Origin: Epiperipatus broadwayi
Taxonomy: Eukaryota; Onychophora; Udeonychophora; Euonychophora; Peripatidae
DNA: 64,000 bases
Reading direction: 5' to 3'
Assembly (NCBI GenBank): GCA_028023455.1
Contig: JAQFVV010006208.1
Span: 6,430,963-6,494,962 of the forward strand
Part shown: positions 35,178 to 47,972 of the stretch, piece by piece
Layout of the letters: the number at the start of each line of letters is the position of its first letter
Numbering within the stretch: position 1 is the first letter of the stretch
Notes under the pieces: generated by a model
Databases searched by the model: none
What the model was told of the DNA's origin: nothing
Seen by the model: only the letters and a program-made list of their open reading frames with translations
Translations under genes and position numbers: made by a program

Positions 35178-36954
35178 TCAGCATTAGATTTTTATTAAAT
35201 TGTCAAGTGACATCTGACTTGATTGTTTATCGTTTTATTAAACAAACTAATAATTGATTATTTCTATAATTTACAGAATCTATATTTTAAAACAGGACAA
35301 ATTTATTTTATTGGGTAAACTGAGTTGTTTAATCAACTCTTTATTATAATTCTTAACCCCCTGGAAAAAAATAGTTAACAGATAAGTAGCAAATATTTTG
35401 ATAGCCATCCATTTCTTCATCTGCTTCTTTGGCTAGTTATCTTGGTTTTTGGTGTTTCTGCACTTATTGTGTTGATGTAGCTTCCGAATGGGTTCAATCT
35501 TGCCTGCTATTTCCTGATAGCAACTAGTTGCTGTTCCACTGTATTTAAATGTAACTTCGAGAATTAATGAGCTATATCTTGGAACATGCAACAAACAAAA
35601 TATACACATAACCATATTAGAGGTAAACTTTATACTGTAAAATTAGCAAAGTACGCCTAGTGCACTTTCGACTACTTAATCATAATAGTCATAATCATAG
35701 AATTAATGGTGGAAAGAAAATTGTGGCATTTATCAAAGAAACAAAACATAATAGAGAATTTGCATATTTGAATGGCAAATAAGTTATTTATTTTGGCCAT
35801 TTTTTTGAAAGGGGAACACAGGAATCTTTTTAATTGCATGTTTATTTCTGGCAATGTGTCAGGCCTCTGTCACCTTGCACTTGGCATCATTATGTTTGAG
35901 CAGACAATTCTGGAAGATTTGCTAGAAGAATTTCATGGGTACAATTGAAGTATAGTTGGTATCAAAGAAATCTGTTGAGTCTGACTTTCTGACATCACTG
36001 CAATTAAAAGATACTAACCTTGTGAATGGTCAATTATATATCTGGAAACCAATTTTATTCTGGGTACTTTCAGCATAATACCTTGATACCCATTTTGTTT
36101 TCACTTCGTTGTTTTTAGTATGCATTTTAGATATTAGCTTTAGATTTCATTAACATTTCAGTCGGTGATTTATTGTGAACAGTTGTTGGAATTGTATGCT
36201 ACACTATCAGAATTTCTAAATGTGTGCTCTTTCCAATTGCCTGCCATTTTTTTTCTTTTTTTTTTTTGACCCTTTTGTGTTACCTTTTGCTTTGGTCATT
36301 ATTTTCTATGTGAAATGGACATGTCAAAATATAGATTTTATTTTTTGTAATAGTCCTAAATTGGAAAATATAAAGGCTGTGCCATTATTGGAAACAATAG
36401 CTATAGAAAGCAAATAATTGTTTTCATTCTCAATCGTAGCTAAAACTTTAATTGAAGATGCCTACAAGGCTTGTCCAAAAACCAGTTTGGTTCATGTAAA
36501 ATTTGTCGCATGGCCCAGAGGCTTAGGCCAAAGATTTATCACTGTTATGGCATTGGTGTGATTCTTTATTGAATCTATATACAGTCATTTTATCTTTCAA
36601 GTTTTGTGGCTATTGTGTGTTTATCCTTTGCTCATTAACTGCTACTCCTCATCATTTGTAGCCTAACATGCCATTGCCTTAGTATTAATATGATTATTGG
36701 TTTCTAAGCTGAACATATTAATTATTTGTTTCTTTCCTCTTTTAGATTCAGTTGTAGTCATCAAATTATAAAGGTTTTCAAAATGAGATTTTTTCCTCTT
36801 TATATTGTGTTATAAAATTGAAAACATTCTGAAAGTTGAACTGTTTTAGTATGTAGGCTGAAATAGGCTATGGAAGACACATGATCTGTTTATAAAATAA
36901 AGAATTTTTTATAAATATAAATAAATTGGCTTGAGTTAATATTTTGAATCTAAT

Positions 36955-37100
36955 GTCCTAGCTCCTCACTGATGAGAGCCATAGCTTGAAACCGGTCTGA
37001 GGACTATCATAGATAAAGGCTTCAGGTATTTTCTCTTGTAGCATTTATCATAAAAAAAATAAAATAAACTTGTTTAGAGCTATTAGCAGGCTCTTTATAT
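36955..37100 (+). repeat. Family B repeat, single-arm copy
   Basis: Ribozyme followed by cttcaggtattttctcttgtagcatttatca and agctattagcaggctc, matching the right arm of 26818-27283. No left arm is visible, so it is not a fold-back. Confidence 0.75.
36963..37003 (+). ncRNA. Hammerhead-type ribozyme motif, family B, full core
   Basis: 41 bases: TCCTCA, CTGATGA, stem II GAGC/GCTT with loop CATA (one G-T, three Watson-Crick pairs, including a paired 10.1-11.1), GAAA, stem III ACCGGT (perfect palindrome), C17, TGAGGA. Stem I is six perfect pairs. Every base of the accepted hammerhead core is present. The repeat continues to about 37100 (agctattagcaggctc). Confidence 0.8.
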
Positions 37101-39463
37101 ATTACATATTGGTAATGCAAACTATATAGGTCATGTGACATTTGACTGATTTTTACAAATATATTTATGGAAATTTTTGATATCTACATCCAAGGGTTAG
37201 TTTGTATCAGTCTATTATGACAACTGATCTTTTTATTGGTAATGTTTGCATTATTATCTCATATTGCTTGGCTTCCTAAATCGTTACATAATGGGTTTTA
37301 GAATATATAAAGATCTCATCTTTGTCTGATTCAGTTAATCTGAGCTGAAGCAATATTCTGTTGTGGAATATGGTTATTTCATTTAAATATAGTAGTTCAA
37401 ATATGATGTCATTTATTTTTATAAATGCCCTGTATTGAAACTTTAAAATCAAACCTTTCTAATTCGTTGGCTTTAAATATATATTAAGATCAGGATTTTA
37501 TTTTAATTCCCACTTTTTAAAATTTATTTAGAAGCTTTCTGATGGAACTCTTTCAAAAGTTACTCCTTCCTCTTGGTCACTAGCAGGAAAACATTAAAAT
37601 AAGGAATGTCTTAAGATAATCCAGCTGTAAATTGATTGCCTTCACATTGGAATATGGTTGAAGCTGCCAAAATATCAAACAATTGAAGTCCTCTCTATGT
37701 AATAGTTACTAATACTCTGGAATCTTAATCTACTGGAAATTGAGGTCTATATTAGGCAAATTCTCTCCACTGTCAGAGTCCCCTTCTACATTGATAGAGG
37801 AAGTTAATTATCAAGCAATAAATATTTAGAGTAAAAAAAATAAATGAATGGGATTTGTTGCATGAGAGTTCATGAAAAAATTGAGTACCAGAAGGGCCAG
37901 ATCTGGAAACAATCCAAAGAATTTACCTTCTAGAGACTCTCTACTAAGCATGTTAATCACACATGGAAGGATGCTATAATAATTCTCACAAATGCTTATC
38001 TGTAATTTATAATAATGGGTACTATTGATATATTCCATTCAAAATAAGACATTACTTCACCTGAGCTCCAAAAGCAAAAGGTAATGGTAATAGGTGCATC
38101 TGGTTAGCTTTATTTATTTATTGATAAAATCTCCCAATTTGATTCAAAAATTTTGGCTTATTCTTTTTTCAAATGTGCTACTCCAAAGGCAATGTCTTTA
38201 GAGCCTCACTAAAATTTCTGCCAGTGTATTTTCCAGGAGCATGATCATCATGCCCCAACAATCGTGGATAAGTTCTGAAGTTGTCTAGAGAACTGCTTCT
38301 TCTATTTATCTTTTACAAATTATTTTTGGAAGAAATAGAGACTTCTGAACCAGAATGTATATAAAAGAGGTTACACAACAGAATAACAGTTCATATATAA
38401 AAAAAGCTAAACCAATAGTTTAACAAGAAGCCAAAAATAAAAGCTATTAAAATGAAAAGTGGAGTAACAGCTTACAAGGCACAGATCATCATCAATAACA
38501 TGTGAAGACATTGATCATAATTAATGGAATACTGCTCTATGTCAGGAAATGCCTTTAATGATCATTTGTATCATAAGGACAAATACTTAGTTTTCCTTTT
38601 AATATCCATACTTTTAACAATCAACCAATCTAAATGTTTTCTGTATAATGGCAAAAGTGCATGTGGCTGACTGATCGCTATGAGAACTTTGTTAATTTTT
38701 TTTGGCAGATCTTTTGCACATTGCTTACCAAAGTCTTTACAAATTTGCTGTTTGGTCGTTGACTTGATTTTCATTAGTATTTTGACTTGTGATTTTGTTT
38801 TTCATTTCGTTGCACTAATTAACCCTTTCTTCTTTTAGAAATGCCTGTGACTGTTAGTCCGAGCCATGTATTGAGATCTATTAATAGCTGATTGTTCACT
38901 TTGTGATATTTCATGCCATATATGAATTAGTTTTTTGGAGCCCTGTTGAAAAATGTTTTAAAATTACTGGACAAAATATTATCCAGATTGCAGATACATA
39001 ACTAATTGCTTTCTCTTTATTCCCTTGATTATGAAAGTTGAACTTATACTTTGCATTGTAATTAGAGTTTTTGAACTTAATTAAGTATTTAGAATCTTTA
39101 TGGTCTTATCAAAAGTCACCTTGAAAATATTAATCAATACAGCTTCAGTCACCAGATCTGATATCATACAAGTCCACATGAACTCATTCAGTGTTGCTGA
39201 CTTTGGCAGATTTTATTTAATTAGAGAAGAACTCATAAAAACTGAAATTTGTCCAGGAAGGCTATCCATCTTTCCGGGAAATCTTGATCATCCTTTCTGG
39301 GAAATCTTGGATCATACTCCAAATGATTGTATTTGAAATATTCAAGGTCTCATATCTTGCAGATTATAAATGAGCATTGGATTTTTCTACTGCACTTTAC
39401 ATACAATTACGGTATACTCTTACACTAATGCTTTAGACAATAATCATTACAGCTATTGCATAT

Positions 39464-41971
39464 TGTAACAGTCAAAACACGTGTATCTCGTTAACATAGT
39501 GCAGAGTTCGACCACCACACAGAACAGCAGCACCATCGAGTAGCGAAGCCACCCATGGTACCGAGTTCGAACATAGTTTATCGGTTCCACACTACAATCT
39601 ACGGAACAACGCCTCTGATGCGACATAAGTAAACACTTCTTTAGGCACGGTGGTCAGGGAGATGCATGAGATTCATGGTATTGTTTCCGAGTTGGCCAAC
39701 AATCAAACGAATATTACTTCACATATATAATTGAGGAAATATATATAATGGGCATCGAATAAATGAAAACTTAACTACAGACGTACAGTTAAAATTATTT
39801 ATTTACATATTTAATAAAAAAAAACATTATTAATGTTATTAATCATATTTTATATTCAGAGTTTCAATAGCTAATTGGCAATTTTACTATATATAAAAAT
39901 ACATTTATTTATAAAGAGCATTCATTTATATGAAGGCGTAATCTAGCTACCTAAGGTTCCCGAGTGAGTATTTCTAATGTGCACTGTAGGAGATTTATAC
40001 TTTGCACGGCAAGAGTCATCCATGGTGGCGGACATACATTTATTTAATAAAAATATTTATTTTACGACTAAGGGCGAACATTTATTTGAGAGTGGATGAC
40101 GAAGATAATGCCGAGGCGGAGTGATATAGAGAATGATAAACTAAATAAAGGGACACGTGGTACGCTTTAGAAGGGCGATATAAAATGGCAGCACTGAAAC
40201 TGCAATGCCGTGAATAAGTTTATAAGGGCTTCGGGTTGGTCTCTGCCTTGACCCGAAGAGGTAAGGTGTCACATGAGCATAACCAGGGACAAGCGGTCCG
40301 TGTCGCAATTTTCCAGCTGGCTGCGTGACGGTCGTCAAGCCCTATGGGAACATTATCATGTCCACTTGTGTAGGACGACTGGGGTTAATTCAACCCTATA
40401 GAATCCGGAGTATTCACGGCATGGAATGAGCCATCGTGGCTTCAAAACGTAACACATGTATAAGATCTAAAAGATTATGGTAATATTTAACTAGATTTCA
40501 AACTCGGCCCCCCGTTATCAACGTTGACTGAAAGAAAATTGGTGACTCTCAAATAAATGAAATTTCCGTAATTATTCATTAAAATTTAATAATAAAAAAA
40601 ATATCTAAAAAAAATATCTAATAAGGGGACTTATTACAGCGAGCATGCCAGCTATTATGAAGTAGTAGACCCTGCATTACAATAACTGATTCTTTGAATG
40701 CGTGTCAATTTATATGAAATTTAAGTTATTTATAAAGCAAATATTAATGACAATTCGACACGCATTCACTGTTCAAGCGATTATGGATTTAGCTTTAAAA
40801 CTAAGACAATTATGAGAAGGTAATAGTTCAATGATAATTATAAATAAAGTGGAGATTTGAGAAATACACACCTAAGAAGGATAGAGGGAGGTAAGCTAGA
40901 TTATGCGAGAAATTTACAGATTACATTAATTCTCAAATTTTAGTTTCACAAAATTACAATTTTAACATTTAGAAGTTAGACAAATAGTAGGAGATGAGCT
41001 ATAGCTTATTTTACTAGAGTACTCTATAATTTGGAATACACACACAGGTACCTGTTTTATAAGATGTTTTCGTCCATTTGTTTAATAGATTGTTCGTGAT
41101 TAGCAGTTTTCTTTCTTGTCTTTGGGTTTTTTTTTTATTGATTTTAACAGCAGCAGCTTTCTTGTTTATTTCAGGCAGCAGATCACTATGGTGTTTTTAC
41201 GATGGGCAAGGTGAAGTTCGGCATATGGTGGGCCATCTCCCGATGGAGAATAATCTCGGTGCTTACTCGGTCATACCTTGGCAATATCAATTTATTTTAA
41301 GATATTTTAGACTCTCCACTCGAGAGCAAAGCTAAAATTCAAATCAAAGTCTCCAGCAAGTCCAAGATGGCCTCCTTTTTTATCTTGATCTTTTAATTTT
41401 TCTGTTGAGATATTTTTAGGTTTTCTTTATCTTGCCCTCAGGATAATCAATGCTTTTGCTGGTTTTAATTAGAAAGAAATCTGCTGTGCTATTATTTGTT
41501 TTGTTTTTTTTCTTTTACATTCATTAATTACATTTTTTTGGAATTTTCCTATAATTAATTTATTATCTATCACTGACCGATGCTTTTAAATTTTCAAAGA
41601 CAAAAGGGAATAAAATTATTTTAACTTTAATTAATTATTGCATCAGATTTTGTTAGAATTATTATTTAACGAAATTTAAACTAAGCAATAAATACGAACT
41701 TTATAAATTCAAAATAAATGATTAATATTACCCAAGATTTATTTAGCTAAAGAAATCTAAATTATATTACTTTATCCGTATTTATTGCCTTTAATTTGAG
41801 ATCGAAATGTGTGCATGTTTATGTTGAATTCTACATATATTTATACATTTTTAATATTGTTACACACACAACTCGATACCAAAAGTTTAAATTTGGGTGG
41901 GATAGACCGGTCAGTGAGAGCCGACAGAAAAAGGTGAAACTTGAGATTCGAATACGAATCTCACTGTTTCA
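39464..41971 (-). repeat. 3' LTR of the gag-only element
   Basis: 2508 bp, colinear with 44157-46650. Small differences include a duplicated aaatatct unit near 40608-40620 and several C/T and G/A changes. The short polypurine run CGGGGAAA (minus strand, next to 41972) directly precedes it in element orientation, as expected of a polypurine tract that primes plus-strand synthesis. Confidence 0.93.
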
Positions 41972-42061
41972 TTTCCCCGTACTTCCCGTGAATAATTAAG
42001 GAAGAACAAAGGAGGCAAGAAAGGGAAAAAAATTTACATTACATAATTTAAATACGAAAAA

Positions 42062-42094
<33 letters not shown>

Positions 42095-42463
42095 TCTACA
42101 GATACACATAAATATAGAAAGTAGAGATTACATGAAGTAATGAACAATTTATATACCCGGATCTAGAATTTAAACTTTAATTTTAAAATGACCTAATTTG
42201 GCCGTGTCTGGTTAGCAATCATTATAATACTATTAGTTAAACCGATTTTAGATATAAAAAAAATTCTTAGACTAATATTAATTAACATAATATATATAAA
42301 AAAAAATTTTAAAGAATAATAATAATTAAATATACATAACAAAATTTCTATATAAAGCCCTATTTGACCAATATAATTTCCATTCAACCAATATTTATCA
42401 AGTTCGTTTTACTAAATTTTATACACAGAATGGCCGTCCGAAATGCTCCAATATTGTTATAAC
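41972..42463. other. Remnant between gag and 3' LTR, pol missing
   Basis: About 490 bp replace the ~3 kb pol gene expected here. It holds an (ATT)n microsatellite at 42062-42093 and AT-rich sequence without coding signal. No reverse transcriptase or integrase motif is seen in any frame. Confidence 0.7.
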
Positions 42464-43483
42464 CCCGGATCAGGTGGATAATATATATCTCTCATCGTTG
42501 ATGACTGCGGCCTTGGGTTTTCTAATTTTTGTCTTCTATCCGGCGGTTCTTTGGCCCAATGGCTAAAATCTAATGTAGTGAGAAATTCACTCATTTCTTG
42601 TATGTCCTTTATACGGACTGCCTGCCATCAACTGTTGGATGGCCAGCGGCATGCCACGCTGGATGGTCCCTATGATGTGTGAATCCGAAAAGGTGAATGT
42701 TGTAAGGGATTTAAACCGATTCGCTTGGCGGAGGAAAAACTGCGTGTGTGTCTCTTGGGGTATCGTCCCATATTTTTCCTGGCAGAGCGTATTGTAGATA
42801 CCGCTTTGATGCTCGTTGCTCCAGTAACGCTTCATTAACACATCTTTGTAATTTCCGATTGTTTTAGGCTTCCATCTCACCATATTCCACCAGTCCTTGG
42901 CAGATCCCTATAGATGGTAGCTAGCTATCGCTATCTGCTCGTCTGGCCCTGTTTTATGAAATTGGAAAAACTTTTGCAAGCTCTCTAAGTGGGCTTGCGG
43001 GTTTTCTCCGATCTCCCCTCTAAAGATCTTGATGTGGATCATCTTGGCTAAATAGCTTTGGTGTCCAACATCCATCTTCGCCTCTTCTTTAATGCTGACT
43101 TCCTTTTCCGGTTCTTGTGGGCCTTCATCAGTTGGAATGAGGTCTCTCTGCTCCTCATATTTTTTTACCTTCACGACACTACCTGTTTGCTCTTCTATCA
43201 TAGGTTCATCAGATCTCTCTACCTTCATTTCACTCTGCCTGTCTTTAACCTCTTCTACCTTCTTACTAACTTTGGATATTCCCAACTGTTCCCTTATTAC
43301 TTCTAACTCTCTCACTATAGTGTCTTTAAATTCCTGACATTCCCTGACTCTTCTTTTTTCTTCTTCCTGTCTCCTTTTTGATTCTTCATCGCTTCTTTTT
43401 CTCATTTCCTCCTCATACATTTTCTTCACCTCCTGCATACTCCATCTGAGCACCTCCTCCATGAACCTGAAATTATAGTCCAT
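42464..43483 (-). pseudogene. gag polyprotein of the LTR element, interrupted
   Basis: Reading starts at the ATG ending at 43483. The first ~60 residues are a charged E/K/R-rich coiled coil (MYEEEMRKRSDEESKRR), then an acidic linker, then a retrotransposon gag domain: FRGEIGENPQAHLESLQKFF, then a segment ending IASYHL, an in-frame TAG stop at about 42905-42907, then GSAKDWWNMVRW and the NYKDVLMKRYW helix, with QETHTQFFLRQANRFKSL. A frameshift near 42600 moves the frame; the shifted frame stays open to about 42464 (residues EFLTTLDFSHWAKEPPDR). No CCHC zinc knuckle was seen. Gag forms the cytoplasmic particle that packages the RNA. As it stands this copy cannot make full-length Gag unless the TAG is read through. 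Confidence 0.8.
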
Positions 43484-44114
43484 TGATGCTCTGCATTGTT
43501 GCGGAGCTTCCCTTCACTCGGGTGTCGACTCCAAAGCCTCAGATAAATCTAGCTGTTCTGTATCAGTATTTTCTGTTTCCATTTTCTTACTATTTATTTA
43601 TTTATTTTACAGTAGTAGCATTTAACTATTCCCCACCGGTATCTTGGCCCTATAATACTCTTTCATTGCCCTCTCCTACTCTACATTGCTGCCTTTAATA
43701 TACTTAACATATATATCATAACAAACTATTAGTAATGCGTATAAGCCACTGCTGTCTATGATATATATATTTTTACTTTAACTAAATTTTATTGTTAAAC
43801 ATAATAAGCTTCTGCTGTCTCATTTAGCTACTGATTATTATTATTATTATATAAAAGATATTTCATTAGATCCGAGTATATCGTTCCTTCTTAAATTACA
43901 CACACATCCCTGCTTTCCCTAAATTTGTTATTACGCCTGCTGTCCCTTCACTCACTCGACCCACATTACTTCACTCGATTTATTTTTATTATTTTTATTT
44001 TTATCCAAAACAAACTCTTATATATATAAAACAATTAGCCAACTCGGCAACGAACGCTAAAGGAATTTATCTGCATTATTTTTGCTCAGGGTATCTATGG
44101 GTTTTATACTCGAA
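43484..44114 (-). other. Leader of the LTR element between gag and primer binding site
   Basis: About 630 bp that in element orientation forms the 5' untranslated leader. It is AT-rich with short TA and ATT runs and no ORF of note on the coding strand. Packaging signals would be expected here, but none can be recognised from sequence alone. Confidence 0.55.
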
Positions 44115-44132
44115 GCCCCACGTTGGGCGCCA
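44115..44132 (-). promoter_or_regulatory. Primer binding site of the LTR element
   Basis: On the minus strand this reads TGGCGCCCAACGTGGGGC, starting with the TGG that pairs with the CCA end of a tRNA; this type of site is common in Ty3/gypsy elements. It lies 24 bases from the LTR end (44157), a longer gap than the 0-5 bases usual in this superfamily. The gap is mostly a run of T on the minus strand. Confidence 0.75.
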
Positions 44133-44156
44133 AACGCTAAAAAAAAAATTTAACTA

Positions 44157-46650
44157 TGTAACAGTCAAAACACGTGTATCTCATTAACATAGTGCAGAGT
44201 TCGACCACCACACAGAACAGCAGCACCATCGAGTAGTGAAGCCACCCATGGTACCGAGTTCGAACATAGTTTATCGGTTCCACACTACAATCTACGGAAC
44301 AATGCCTCTGATGCGACATAAGTAAACACTTCTTTAGGCACGGTGGTCAGGGAGATGCACGAGATTCATGGTATTGTTTCCGAGTTGGCCAACAATCAAA
44401 CAAATATTACTTCACATATATAATCGAGGAAATATATATAATGGGCATCAAATAAATGAAAACTTAACTACAGACATACAGTTAAAATTATTTATTTACA
44501 TATTTAATAAAAAAACATTATTAATGTTATTAATCATATTTTATATTCAGAGTTTCAATAGCTAATTGGCAATTTTACTATATATAAAAATACATTTATT
44601 TATAAAGAGCATTCATTTATATGAAGGCGTAATCTAGCTACCTAAGGTTCCTGAGTGAGTATTTCTAATGTGCATTGTAGGGGATTTATACTTTGCACGG
44701 CAAGAGTCATCCATGGCGGCGGACATACATTTATTTAATAAAAATATTTATTTTACGACTAAGGGCGAACATTTATTTGAGAGTGGATGATGAAGATAAT
44801 GCCAAGGCAGAGTGATATAGAGAATGATAAACTAAATAAAGGGACACGTGGTACGCTTTAGAAGGGCGATATAAAATGGCAGCACTGAAACTGCAATGCC
44901 GTGAATAAGTTTATAAGGGCTTCGGGTTGGTCTCTGCCTCGACCCGAAGAGGTAAGGTGTCACATGAGCATAACCAGGGACAAGCGGTCCGTGTCGCAAT
45001 TTGCCAGCTGGCTGCGTGACGGTCGTCAAGCCCTACGGGAACATTATCATGTCCACTTGTGTAGGACGACTGGGGTTAATTCAACCCTATAGAATCCGGA
45101 GTATTCACGGCATGGAATGAGCCATCGTGGCTTCAAAACGTAACACATGTATAAGATCTAAAAGATTATGGTAATATTTAACTAGATTTCAAACTCGGCC
45201 CCCCGTTATCAACGTTGACTGAAAGAAAATTGGTGACTCTCAAATAAATGAAATTTCCGTAATTATTCATTAAAATTTAATAATAAAAAAAATATCTAAT
45301 AAGGGGACTTATTACAGGAGCATGCCAGCTATTACGAAGTAGTAGACCCTGCATTATAATAACTGATTCTTTGAATGCGTGTCGATTTATATGAAATTTA
45401 AGTTATTTATAAAGCAAATATTAATGACAATTCGACATGCATTCACTGTTCAAGCGATTATGGATTTAGCTTTAAAACTAAGACAATTATGAGAAGGTAA
45501 TAGTTCAATGATAATTATAAATAAAGTGGAGATTTGAGAAATACACACCTAAGAAGGATAGAGGGAGGTAAGCTAGATTATGCGAGAAATTTACAGATTA
45601 CATTAATTCTCAAATTTTAGTTTCACAAAATTACAATTTTAACATTTAGAAGTTAGACAAATAGTAGGAGATGAGCTATAGCTTATTTTACTAGAGTACT
45701 CTATAATTTGGAATACATACACAGGTACCTGTTTTATAAGATGTTTTCATCCATTTGTTTAATAGTAGATTGTTCGTGATTAGCAGTTTTCTTTCTTGTC
45801 TTTGGGTTTTTTTTTATTGATTTTAACAGCAGCGGCTTTCTTGTTTATTTCAGGCAGCAGATCACTATGGTGTTTTTACGATGGGCAAGGTGAAGTTCGG
45901 CATATGGTGGGCCATCTCCCGATGGAGAATAATCTCGGTGCTTACTCGGTCATACCTTGGCAATATCAATTTATTTTAAGATATTTAGACTCTCCACTCG
46001 AGAGCAAAGCTAAAATTCAAGTCAAAGTCTCCAGCAAGTCCAAGATGGCCTCCTTTTTTTATCTTGATCTTTTAATTTTTCTGTTGAGATATTTTTAGGT
46101 TTTCTTTATCTTGCCCTCAGGATAATCAATGCTTTTGCTGGTTTTAATTAGAAAGAAATCTGCTGTGCTATTATTTGTTTTGTTTTTTTTCTTTTACATT
46201 CATTAATTACATTTTTTTGGAATTTTCCTATAATTAATTTATTATCTATCACTGACCGATGCTTTTAAATTTTCAAAGACAAAAGGGAATAAAATTATTT
46301 TAACTTTAATTAATTATTGCATCAGATTTTGTTAGAATTATTATTTAACGAAATTTAAACTAAGCAATAAATACGAACTTTATAAATTCAAAATAAATGA
46401 TTAATATTACACAAGATTTATTTAGCTAAAGAAATCTAAATTATATGACTTTATCCGTATTTATTGCCTTTAATTTGAGATCGAAATGTGTGCATGTTTA
46501 TGTTGAATTCTACATATATTTATACATTTTTAATATTGTTACACACACAACTCGATACCAAAAGTTTAAATTTGGGTGGGATAGACCGGTCAGTGAGAGC
46601 CGACAGAAAAAGGTGAAACTTGAGATTCGAATACGAATCTCACTGTTTCA
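44157..46650 (-). repeat. 5' LTR of the gag-only element
   Basis: 2494 bp, nearly identical to 39464-41971. Ends TG...CA. It holds short chance ORFs shared with the other LTR (for example 44832-45029 minus, the same 65-residue product as 40141-40338) but nothing I recognise as a protein family. A GC-richer stretch near 44900-45120 and purine/pyrimidine tracts near 45780-45860 may be promoter or processing regions; this is inference only. Confidence 0.93.
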
Positions 46651-47807
46651 ATATATACCAAATCATATCATCATCTCTACTGTTAATGCCATATGTTATT
46701 AGACCCAAAACTGTTTATTTTATTCAAGAAATATTACAAGAATAAAAATGTTGTTACATGTATTAGATCATTTTGGAAATGTAATACAGCACTATAATAT
46801 GAGACTTACTTATTTATATAAGGGGGAACCTAGTAATGAATTCCATTGTAAAGACAAGATTCTGGGTGTCTGCACATACTGTTGATGCTCAAAGCATGCA
46901 ATATATAGTAGTTATAGTCACAGTTATATCACATACTATAGTGGATCATTTGTGATTGTTTCTTCATTAGTACAATGGTCAGTAATAGTGGCCCATTAAC
47001 AGTATTGTGAATCAAACCACTACCCATTCTCAACAGGCTGACAGACTTTGGAAAAACCAGATAATGGCAAATCACTGAAAGAATTCAACCTAATTATCTG
47101 CTTACTTCAACTGGTGGTGTATTTATTGAACAAACCAATAACATAAGTTCCAGACTTAATATCTATACCTAGAAACTATTTGAAGTGTTTGATATTATTT
47201 CTTTTTTAAGGTATTTACATATTTGTTTATATATCTATCTAGTATATTCTTTTCATTCAATCCAACTAAATTATATCCTCTTCTTTTCTTTTTAAAGTCT
47301 TTATTTCTTCATCCAACATATATACATATTCACATCTTTAATACCTAATGTTTTGACTACTTTTTTCTTGCAATCATTTTCAAGGATCTTAAAAATACAT
47401 ATTTACATCATTATTATTACAAAACAAAATTAATATACAAAATTGTATACACCCTTTTCATAAAAAATATTTCTCTTTCATCTATCGATACATCTTTTTA
47501 CATACATATTACATTATATAATCAACACTTACTTACTTCTTCACTCTCCAAACTTACTTCTTTTATGTTCACATTTCTTTGTATTAAAATACCAATAATT
47601 TTTTCTTATTGCCCTTTTTATATTCCTAACCTATTACTTTAACCAATAGCTTTTCATGTAATTTTAATGTTTTTATTTCAATGTATCATTTACATAATTC
47701 ATTCTATTCAAAATAGATTTTTCTTTCTTTATATACAAACTTTCTTTTATCATTCTCTTTTTATATAATATTATATATATTTTTAATCTTTATTTATTTA
47801 CTTTCAG
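46651..47807. other. Intron sequence upstream of the first obscurin-like exon
   Basis: AT-rich with a T-rich final 500 bases leading to the acceptor. No upstream DH exon was found here or to the left, so this intron probably also contains the LTR element and more. Confidence 0.55.
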
Positions 47808-47972
47808 GAACTTATTAAATATACTGCTAGAGCTAAAGAAGATTGTTCCGATTTCCAAAAAGCCTTAGATCTCATGATGAGTATTCCACAACGAGCCCAC
47901 GATTTAACATATTTAAATTCAGTAGAAGGATATAGAGGAAATATTCAAAAGCTTGGACGTTTATTGCGTCAT
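47808..47972 (+). CDS. Obscurin/UNC-89-like RhoGEF exon: end of DH domain, start of PH domain
   Basis: An internal exon of 55 codons, preceded by a pyrimidine-rich tract ending ctttcag and followed by a consensus donor gtaagt, open in phase 0 at both ends. Residues 1-33 read as the last helix of a Dbl-homology (DH) domain, with ELIKYT, DCSDFQKALDLM and IPQRAHDL; residues 43-55 (GYRGNIQKLGRLLRH) are the DH-PH linker and first PH strand. DH-PH modules catalyse GDP/GTP exchange on Rho GTPases. The motif GYxGNIxxLGxLLRHD is, from memory, most like obscurin/UNC-89, the giant sarcomeric M-band protein, and less like Trio/Kalirin. The ORF is too short for a standard ORF caller, but the sequence is intact, with both splice sites, and joins in frame to the exon at 56728. 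No ATG belongs here. Upstream exons were not found in the window. The host family is less certain than the DH-PH assignment. Confidence 0.87.

Larger units (their letters stand above)
34065..39463. other. No gene recognised, apart from family B ribozymes
   Basis: Contains a G9-10 run near 34251 and T-rich tracts. 36420-39400 is a little less AT-rich and seems single-copy within the window; ORFs at 37826-38038, 38571-38774 and 39100-39336 show no known domain and lack splice context I can defend. Confidence 0.45.
39464..46650 (-). mobile_element. LTR retrotransposon (Ty3/gypsy-like), gag only, no pol
   Basis: A complete LTR-flanked insertion of 7187 bp. Two direct repeats of about 2.5 kb begin TGTAACAG and end TGTTTCA on the plus strand (TG...CA), and the 4 bp atat flanks both sides (39460-39463 and 46651-46654). 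The element reads on the minus strand: the 5' LTR is the right one, then a primer binding site, a leader, gag, and the 3' LTR on the left. The internal region is only 2185 bp and holds no protease, reverse transcriptase, RNase H or integrase motif, so the element must depend on enzymes supplied elsewhere. LTRs differ mainly by scattered transitions and small indels, roughly 1-3% by eye, so the insertion is fairly young. LTRs are longer than the whole internal part, which is unusual. Confidence 0.92.

Noticed and set aside
43058-43698. Plus-strand ORFs rich in Phe, Leu, Ser
   Set aside because: Shadows of the gag coiled coil on the other strand.
40141-45092. Identical 65-codon ORFs on the minus strand (40141 and 44832)
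   Set aside because: Identity comes from the LTR duplication. The ORF is short, has no domain and no selection signal beyond LTR identity.
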